From assembly GCA_947631755.1 (NCBI GenBank), contig CANRMO010000136.1, positions 1 to 6,571 of the forward strand: 6,571 nucleotides of DNA. The letters run 5' to 3'. The notes beneath the pieces are model-generated. The model was not told where the DNA came from. It saw nothing but the letters and a program-made list of their open reading frames with translations, and made no database searches. The translations under genes were made by a program, and so were the position numbers. Positions 1-4,469 of this stretch are shown here, one piece after another. Origin of the DNA: an uncultured Lachnospiraceae bacterium (GTDB lineage Bacteria; Bacillota; Clostridia; Lachnospirales; Lachnospiraceae). Numbering within the stretch: position 1 is the first letter of the stretch; every line of letters begins with the position of its first letter.

Positions 1-122
1 GAGAGCGATGTCTTCTTTACTTTCTTCTTTGCCTTTGCCTCTGCCCCGGCAGACATTCCGAAAAGCAGGCCGACAGCGAATAACAACATTGCCGTTCTGA
101 AAAATAGTTTCTTTTTATCCAT
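1..122 (-). CDS. Secreted lysine-rich protein, N-terminal part only
   Basis: Only the first 40 codons are in the window; the gene runs off the low-coordinate edge. It begins with ATG at 122-120, preceded by a good Shine-Dalgarno site at 133-139 (AAAGGAG, 10 bases from AGGAG to the ATG). The visible protein starts MDKKKLFFR, followed by a hydrophobic core at about residues 10-23 (TAMLLFAVGLLFGM) and a small-residue stretch SAGAEA, then a run rich in lysine (KAKKKVKK). This is a classic Sec signal peptide: basic n-region, hydrophobic h-region, and an A-x-A site near residue 29 (AEA before K). The mature protein is therefore probably exported or cell-wall associated, with a very basic start. No function can be named from this fragment. 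It lies 135 bases after greA, so it could be a separate unit, although I found no convincing promoter in the gap. Confidence 0.75.
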   Translation of the reverse strand, partial: MDKKKLFFRTAMLLFAVGLLFGMSAGAEAKAKKKVKKTSL

Positions 123-132
123 TCTTCCAAGA

Positions 133-139
133 CTCCTTT
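133..139 (-). promoter_or_regulatory. Ribosome binding site of the partial secreted-protein gene
   Basis: The minus strand reads AAAGGAG, with ten bases between AGGAG and the ATG at 122-120. It is the main support for calling this short truncated frame a real gene. Confidence 0.7.
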
Positions 140-207
140 GCAACTTGATGTTCTGATTAAAACACGAATCAATGGCAAAAAATAGTCATTCCCGCGCAAT
201 CTGCCAC

Positions 208-251
208 ATTCTGCGTAAAATCCGAAACGAAAGACCTGTCGGCCGCAGAAT
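208..251 (-). repeat. Imperfect inverted repeat just after greA
   Basis: An exact 8-base inverted repeat (ATTCTGCG at 251-244, CGCAGAAT at 215-208 on the minus strand) encloses a second 4-base pairing (CCGA at 242-239 with TCGG at 225-222). The two stems are separated by an unequal internal loop of 1 and 6 bases, and the end loop is 13 bases. It starts six bases after the greA stop codon. It is not a standard intrinsic terminator: the first U-rich run on the minus strand (six U at 182-177) lies 25 bases beyond the stem. It may stabilise the greA 3' end or be a weak terminator; chance is also possible. Confidence 0.4.
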
Positions 252-257
252 AAGCTG

Positions 258-761
258 TCAATACCGCCGGATCGGATCCGACCCGTCATCCACCGTGTTC
301 TCTATTTTCTCAATGCGCACAAAATAGGAGACCCCCGGCTTCACTTCCACCTCTACCCGGTCGCCCGCCCGGTGTCCCAGAATCGCTTTCCCGAGAGGGG
401 ACTCTGTGCTGATCAGTCCTCTCAAGGCGTCTGAGCGGACTGATGTAACAATTTTATAAGTCTCCGTCACATCATCATCCTCAAAATAAACATCCACCGT
501 ATTATTCATGCCGACTTCATCTTCTCTCGAATCCTCCGACACAATCTCGGCAGTTTTGATCATACGCTCCAGATAACGGATGCGGCTCTCGTTCTGGTTC
601 TTATCTTTCTTTGCCGCATGGTACTCAAAATTCTCACTGAGATCCCCGTGGGCCCTGGCCTCTTTTACCGCCTCAAGCGCCTCTTTCCTCACAACAAGTT
701 TGCGGTATTCAATTTCTTCCTCTATCTTTTTAATATCTTTTTCTGTCAGCTGATTTCTCAT
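258..761 (-). CDS. greA: GreA-family transcription elongation (transcript cleavage) factor
   Basis: Gre factors enter the secondary channel of RNA polymerase and stimulate cleavage of backtracked RNA so that stalled complexes resume. From the ATG at 761 the protein has 167 residues, slightly longer than the usual GreA of about 158. Residues 1-75 form the charged N-terminal helical hairpin. Its tip carries GDLSEN at 39-44, in which Asp40 and Glu43 correspond to the acidic pair that coordinates the catalytic magnesium in the polymerase active site. Residues 80-155 match the FKBP-like C-terminal domain, with the signature ESPLGKAILG at 120-129. The tail DDGSDPIRRY is extra. The start is uncertain: ATG at 761 fits the usual GreA N-terminus (MRNQLTEKDIKK), but its nearest AGGA lies one base away. 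In-frame GTG (770) and TTG (773) follow a purine run GAGAG at 780-776 and would add 3-4 residues. The gene follows the DUF6273 gene by 25 bases, suggesting co-transcription. The clostridial variant wording ENFEYHAAKK suggests it may be a paralogue beside a standard GreA elsewhere. Confidence 0.95.
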   Translation of the reverse strand: MRNQLTEKDIKKIEEEIEYRKLVVRKEALEAVKEARAHGDLSENFEYHAAKKDKNQNESRIRYLERMIKTAEIVSEDSREDEVGMNNTVDVYFEDDDVTETYKIVTSVRSDALRGLISTESPLGKAILGHRAGDRVEVEVKPGVSYFVRIEKIENTVDDGSDPIRRY

Positions 762-786
762 ATCCTGCACCAAATCTCTCTGTTCT

Positions 787-1998
787 CTATTTATATGTTA
801 CCCAGATCGCCGGACGGTTACCAATGCCCTTTTTTTCCACAGGAAAACCATAATATATGATCTCTCTCTGCCCGGAGACATAAGCAGTTGACGTCTGGTC
901 CACGCCCGGTGTGCGGAGGCGGATATTTTTCGCATGCTCCGCCAGAAGTTCCATATATGGCTCAATCTCCTCTCCGCTGAAAATAAACACCCGGTCTGTT
1001 GTGTCCGCGCCGGCCCCTGTCCCATACACTGGATTTTTTTTGTTTTTCACCTGTATCTCTGCCAGGCAGGCCTCTTCCCGTGCCGTAAATGTCTTTTTGA
1101 TAAATTTGCCGTTCAGATAATTTCTCAGCGAACTGTCCTCCCAGGTCGTCTTACCCGCAGTCCGGGAAAAGGTCTCTCTGCTCCATTTCCCATCCCCTGC
1201 TTTCTGTTTCTTTTTGTCGCAGAGAACTTTCTGCCTCATGAGCAGCGCTCTGCCCTCTCTCTTCTCCAACAGCATCCAACGGCAGCTGCCAAAGACAACC
1301 GTTTCCCCTTTTTCTGCCTTGTCAATCAATATTTTTTCCATCTGCAGTTCATCCGCGGCTGCCGCCTCATCACCCGAGTCTACCAGACGGCTGTACTGCC
1401 TGCGGGCACCATCCACATCGCCTTTTTTCTTCAAGTGTTCCGCAAAACGACAGGTTACCTGCTGCCCTTTTGCCACACTGTCCTTATAATCCCCCAGCTG
1501 CGTATAGGATTCAATGGCATAGCGGTAGAGCCCGATCTTTCCCTCAACAGCGGCGATCCAGTACCTGGACGGGCTCATTTTAAAACCAAAAATGACCGCG
1601 ATGATTAAAATTACCAGCACTACGCCAACCCATGCCCCCCTGCTCTTCTTCTCTTTCTTATTCTGGGCCTGCTCCTGCTCTTTCACCGTCGTTGTCACTG
1701 TCCGCGAAATTTCCTCTTCCTGCAGCGGAAGCTCCGCCTTCAGCTCTTCTGCTCTCTTCCGGCACTCCTCACTCAGTGCCGCACACTGTTCAATACCCTC
1801 AAATGTCTCCTCTTCCGGCGTCTTTCCCAGCTCCTCGAAGTCTCTGGCAAGACTGGCATATACTTCATACTCATCTCTCTTTTTCAGAATACACCGGGTC
1901 GCCGTCTTTAAATTCATTAATTTTTCAAACTTTTCTGCCGGTGTGAGGATAATCTCTTCCTGTTTCTTTTTCTTTCTCCTGCCGCGCATTTTTGGCAT
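787..1998 (-). CDS. Single-pass membrane protein with TPR-like repeats and C-terminal DUF6273-type domain
   Basis: The protein has 403 residues and no established function. Residues 1-12 are strongly basic. Residues 20-118 are charged and helical; 44-86 (YASLARDFEELG ... LSEECRKRAEEL) resemble the degenerate TPR-like repeat often found in DUF6273 proteins. A basic stop (KKEKKSR, 114-120) precedes one membrane helix at 121-139, so the N-terminus should be cytoplasmic and the rest outside. Residues 146-174 contain a clear repeat ending YTQLGDYKDS, and 188-213 a second, weaker one. Residues 233-403 fit DUF6273: VVFGSCRWMLLE (234-245), TWEDSSLRNYLNGKF (285-299), FTAREE (304-309), DRVFIFSGEE (335-344), RLRTPG (360-365) and a terminal GNRPAIWV (393-400). 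The domain assignment is from memory of the family pattern. The WW of the usual WWLR block is absent here. The start is set by a strong GGAGG site eight bases upstream. The gene follows secDF after a terminator-like hairpin and precedes greA closely. A sensory or cell-surface role is possible but unproven. Confidence 0.88.
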   Translation of the reverse strand: MPKMRGRRKKKKQEEIILTPAEKFEKLMNLKTATRCILKKRDEYEVYASLARDFEELGKTPEEETFEGIEQCAALSEECRKRAEELKAELPLQEEEISRTVTTTVKEQEQAQNKKEKKSRGAWVGVVLVILIIAVIFGFKMSPSRYWIAAVEGKIGLYRYAIESYTQLGDYKDSVAKGQQVTCRFAEHLKKKGDVDGARRQYSRLVDSGDEAAAADELQMEKILIDKAEKGETVVFGSCRWMLLEKREGRALLMRQKVLCDKKKQKAGDGKWSRETFSRTAGKTTWEDSSLRNYLNGKFIKKTFTAREEACLAEIQVKNKKNPVYGTGAGADTTDRVFIFSGEEIEPYMELLAEHAKNIRLRTPGVDQTSTAYVSGQREIIYYGFPVEKKGIGNRPAIWVTYK

Positions 1999-2006
1999 AA
2001 ATACTT

Positions 2007-2011
2007 CCTCC
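2007..2011 (-). promoter_or_regulatory. Ribosome binding site of the DUF6273 membrane-protein gene
   Basis: The minus strand reads AAGGGGAGGAAG over 2015-2004, with core GGAGG eight bases before the ATG at 1998-1996. It selects the first of two nearby ATG codons (the other is at 1989). Its upstream G-run can pair with CCCTT at 2025-2021, so access to it could be affected by local RNA folding. Confidence 0.8.
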
Positions 2012-2018
2012 CCTTCCG

Positions 2019-2062
2019 AAAAGGGCTTTCCCTTCCATACTCAGTATGTCCGAAAAAGCCCC
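2019..2062 (-). terminator. Probable intrinsic terminator or attenuator after secDF
   Basis: On the minus strand GGGCTTT (2061-2055) pairs exactly with AAAGCCC (2029-2023). Inside is a second exact stem, CATAC (2048-2044) with GTATG (2040-2036), around a three-base loop TGA. The 3' arm is followed directly by four U (2022-2019) and then CGG. The hairpin begins 31 bases after the secDF stop, the usual place for a terminator. The U-tract is short and the stem is interrupted by mismatches, so termination is probably partial. The hairpin ends only about 20 bases before the next start codon, which makes attenuation or readthrough into that gene likely. Confidence 0.6.
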
Positions 2063-2092
2063 ACATTGCATTTCATATAACGAATTTAACGA

Positions 2093-4351
2093 TTACTTAT
2101 TCTTCTTTGCATAGCTGACTGCTTTGGAATTATTCTTCCCCTTACCGGACAAAAGATACCACAAAGGAGCCGCCACACAGACAGAAGAATAACACCCCGA
2201 AATAATTCCGACGATCAGAGGAATCGCAAACTGGCGGACGGAACTGACACCGAGTATCGCCAGGACAAACACCATAATAAATGTCGTGATTGACGTATTG
2301 ATCGACCGGGACAGCGTCTCCGTAATACTCTTATTGATCACATCTGCCAGGTCAGCGCGGGCAGACGCACCCTTTCGGTTCTCACGGATCCTGTCAAACA
2401 CAACGATCGTATCGTTGATCGAATAACCGACGATCGTAAGCATACAGGCAATAAATGTGCTTCCTACCTGGATCAGGGAGCTCGCCACAACATACACGGT
2501 GAACACAGCGATAATGTCATGCACCAGAGCCAGCACTGCACTGGCACCTGTGGCAAATTTGCGGAACCGGATCCAGATATATAACAGCATACATACCGCT
2601 GCGATCAATGTGGCCAGAACCGCATCCTGTTTCATTTTGCTGCTGACCGAACCGCTGATCGTCTCGGATTCAATCTTGCCCTGATCTATGGCAAACTTCT
2701 CTGCCAGCTGTCTGCGCACTTCACCATCCTGTTCCTCCGTCAGAGCCGTTGTGCGCACGGTAATCTTCTTCACGCCCTTATCATCCGATACCGAAACCTC
2801 GCCGTTCAGTCCTGATGCCTGTTTTACGACTGCCAGGGCGTCTTCTTTCATGGCATCTGTGATCTCCGTCTTCTGGTCAATCGAAATGGAAGTCGATGTC
2901 CCGCCGACAAAATCCAGACTGTAATTCAACACAGACCCTCTCGCGGCATTGAAGATCAGTCCGCCGATACAGAGCACAAATACGGCCCCCGAAATAATGA
3001 CATATTTCTTCCAGTTCCCCATGAAATCGATGGTTTTTCTCTCTTTCTGAACGCCGTAGAGTTTGATGTTTGTGGCGCCCAGATAGGCGAATGAGTTCAA
3101 GAGCAGCCGGGTGACAATGATAGCTGTAAACATGGACAAAATAATACCAATCGCCAGTGTCGTGGCAAATCCCTTCACAGTACCCGACCCCTTAAGGAAT
3201 AAGACAAATGCAGCGATCAATGTCGTCACATTTCCGTCTATAATGGCAGACAGTGCCTTGGAAAAACCATTTTTTATAGAAGAAGCTACTGTCTTACCTG
3301 TCGCCAGCTCCTCCCGGATACGTGTAAATATGATACAGTTGGCATCTACCGCCATACCAATACTCAATATGATACCCGCAATACCCGGCAATGTCAGCGT
3401 GACATTCAGAACATTTAAGAGCAAAAGCTCTGCCAGTACATAGAAAATCAATGCGATAGAGGCAGCCACACCTGGCAGCCTGTACATCACGATCATAAAG
3501 ATCATGACAAGGATCAGTCCGATCACACCAGCGATCAGGCTGCTCTTTAATGCCTCGCTCCCGAGGGTAGCCCCTACCGTGTTGTGGTGGATATTCTCAA
3601 GCTCCAGGGGCAGCGCGCCAATGCGGAGTGTCGCCGCGAGCTCCTCTACATTTGCGCGGTCTTTAAAATCTTCCCCGCCATTAATGATACATTCGCCGTC
3701 CGAGATCTCATTCTGGAGAACCGGGGCGGATACCAGCTTCCCATCATACACGATCGCAAGCTGCTCCCGGAGATGTTCCGACGTCAGCTTGGCAAATTTT
3801 TTCGTGCCCTTTCCAGTAAGTTTTATTGCGACAACATTTTCCGAGACGCCCGTCTGCTCATTCTGGCTGTTGGTCGCATTAGCCTCGGCAATCATCGTCC
3901 CATCCATCTCAATATCACTCTCTTCAAAGACAACCTCATCCCCCTCTTTCGGCTCTGTGTTGCCCTCTTTATCTTTCAGATTTGAATACATGACAAACTG
4001 GAGGGATCCGGCTTGTCCCAGTTTCTTAAGGATTTCTTCGGAATTGCTCACACCGGGAATGTCAATCGTGATGCGGTTTGACCCCTCCTGGTACACAGCG
4101 GCCTCCGTGCTGAAATTCTCAACACGCTGCTGCATTTTATATACAGTATCGTCCATTTCCTGTTTCGTCGGATTGGCTTTCTTTGCCTGGTATGTCACAC
4201 TGACACCGCCCTGCAGATCCAGTCCCAGACGGATATTTCTTGCATTTCCAAGATTCGCCTTGCCTATACCGATAAATGCCACATAACTAAATGCCGCAAT
4301 CAGTACCACGATCAGCATGACTTGTAAAACACCTTTTACTTTGCTGTTCAT
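2093..4351 (-). CDS. secDF: Protein translocase subunit SecDF (SecD-SecF fusion)
   Basis: SecDF is a membrane accessory of the SecYEG/SecA export machine. It uses the proton gradient to help pull proteins out on the far side of the membrane. The protein has 752 residues, close to one-chain SecDF of Bacillus and Thermus (about 735-740), with about twelve predicted membrane helices. SecD half: helix 1 at 8-28, LGLDLQGG at 42-49, an extracytoplasmic P1 region to about 265, then five helices including GMAVDAN (332-338), FTRIREE (342-348) and DGNVTT (372-377). Asp372 is the helix-4 acid known in the family to take part in proton transport. SecF half starts near 441: helix 7 at 450-468, DFVGGT at 480-485, HD at 611-612, and GYSINDTIVVFDRIREN at 642-658. 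The start at ATG 4351 is chosen because of AAAGGAG at 4367-4361 and the GLDLQGG spacing. An in-frame upstream ATG at 4444 would lie upstream of the promoter and add 31 unlikely residues. It is driven by its own promoter at 4431-4403. Confidence 0.97.
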   Translation of the reverse strand: MNSKVKGVLQVMLIVVLIAAFSYVAFIGIGKANLGNARNIRLGLDLQGGVSVTYQAKKANPTKQEMDDTVYKMQQRVENFSTEAAVYQEGSNRITIDIPGVSNSEEILKKLGQAGSLQFVMYSNLKDKEGNTEPKEGDEVVFEESDIEMDGTMIAEANATNSQNEQTGVSENVVAIKLTGKGTKKFAKLTSEHLREQLAIVYDGKLVSAPVLQNEISDGECIINGGEDFKDRANVEELAATLRIGALPLELENIHHNTVGATLGSEALKSSLIAGVIGLILVMIFMIVMYRLPGVAASIALIFYVLAELLLLNVLNVTLTLPGIAGIILSIGMAVDANCIIFTRIREELATGKTVASSIKNGFSKALSAIIDGNVTTLIAAFVLFLKGSGTVKGFATTLAIGIILSMFTAIIVTRLLLNSFAYLGATNIKLYGVQKERKTIDFMGNWKKYVIISGAVFVLCIGGLIFNAARGSVLNYSLDFVGGTSTSISIDQKTEITDAMKEDALAVVKQASGLNGEVSVSDDKGVKKITVRTTALTEEQDGEVRRQLAEKFAIDQGKIESETISGSVSSKMKQDAVLATLIAAVCMLLYIWIRFRKFATGASAVLALVHDIIAVFTVYVVASSLIQVGSTFIACMLTIVGYSINDTIVVFDRIRENRKGASARADLADVINKSITETLSRSINTSITTFIMVFVLAILGVSSVRQFAIPLIVGIISGCYSSVCVAAPLWYLLSGKGKNNSKAVSYAKKNK

Positions 4352-4360
4352 CTCATTTGT

Positions 4361-4367
4361 CTCCTTT
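4361..4367 (-). promoter_or_regulatory. Ribosome binding site that fixes the secDF start
   Basis: The minus strand reads AAAGGAG, nine bases before the ATG at 4351-4349. An out-of-frame ATG at 4356-4354 is closer to it, but it hits a stop after two codons (ATG AGA TGA). The site supports the 752-residue SecDF over the longer frame starting at 4444. Confidence 0.85.
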
Positions 4368-4402
4368 ACAAATATTACATTTTCGATATGATTCGAGACT
4401 AT

Positions 4403-4431
4403 AGTATAACACAATACGGGGTTATCTTCAA
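4403..4431 (-). promoter_or_regulatory. Sigma-A-type promoter of secDF
   Basis: The minus strand has TTGAAG (4431-4426) as -35 and TATACT (4408-4403) as -10, separated by exactly 17 bases. TGT directly before the -10 gives an extended -10 (TGnTATA). Transcription would start near 4396, leaving a leader of about 45 bases before the secDF ATG. The promoter lies in the 118-base gap after the GH3 gene, and the -35 box is 39 bases past that gene's stop codon. Confidence 0.8.
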
Positions 4432-4469
4432 GCATAAATCTCACAAAACAGTATTTCCGAAACGATCCC

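Noticed and set aside
123..207. Promoter for the partial secreted-protein gene
   Set aside because: TTGCCA and TAATCA are present on the minus strand but only 13 bases apart, too close for a sigma-A promoter, and no other pair fits.
17..289. 90-codon minus-strand open frame overlapping the end of greA
   Set aside because: It overlaps the greA 3' end and the signal-peptide gene in another frame, has no family resemblance and no supporting ribosome site.
2000..2100. Separate promoter for the DUF6273 gene
   Set aside because: AT-rich hexamers such as TATATG occur on the minus strand, but no -35-like sequence lies at 16-18 bases, so readthrough from secDF is the simpler view.
3504..4286. 260-codon plus-strand open frame opposite secDF
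   Set aside because: It is antisense to well-conserved SecD sequence and has a serine-rich low-complexity translation typical of a shadow frame.
4352..4444. Longer SecDF start at ATG 4444, adding 31 residues
   Set aside because: That ATG lies upstream of the predicted promoter -10 and transcription start, has no good ribosome site, and the added residues do not resemble a SecD N-terminus. AAAGGAG at 4367-4361 clearly serves the ATG at 4351.
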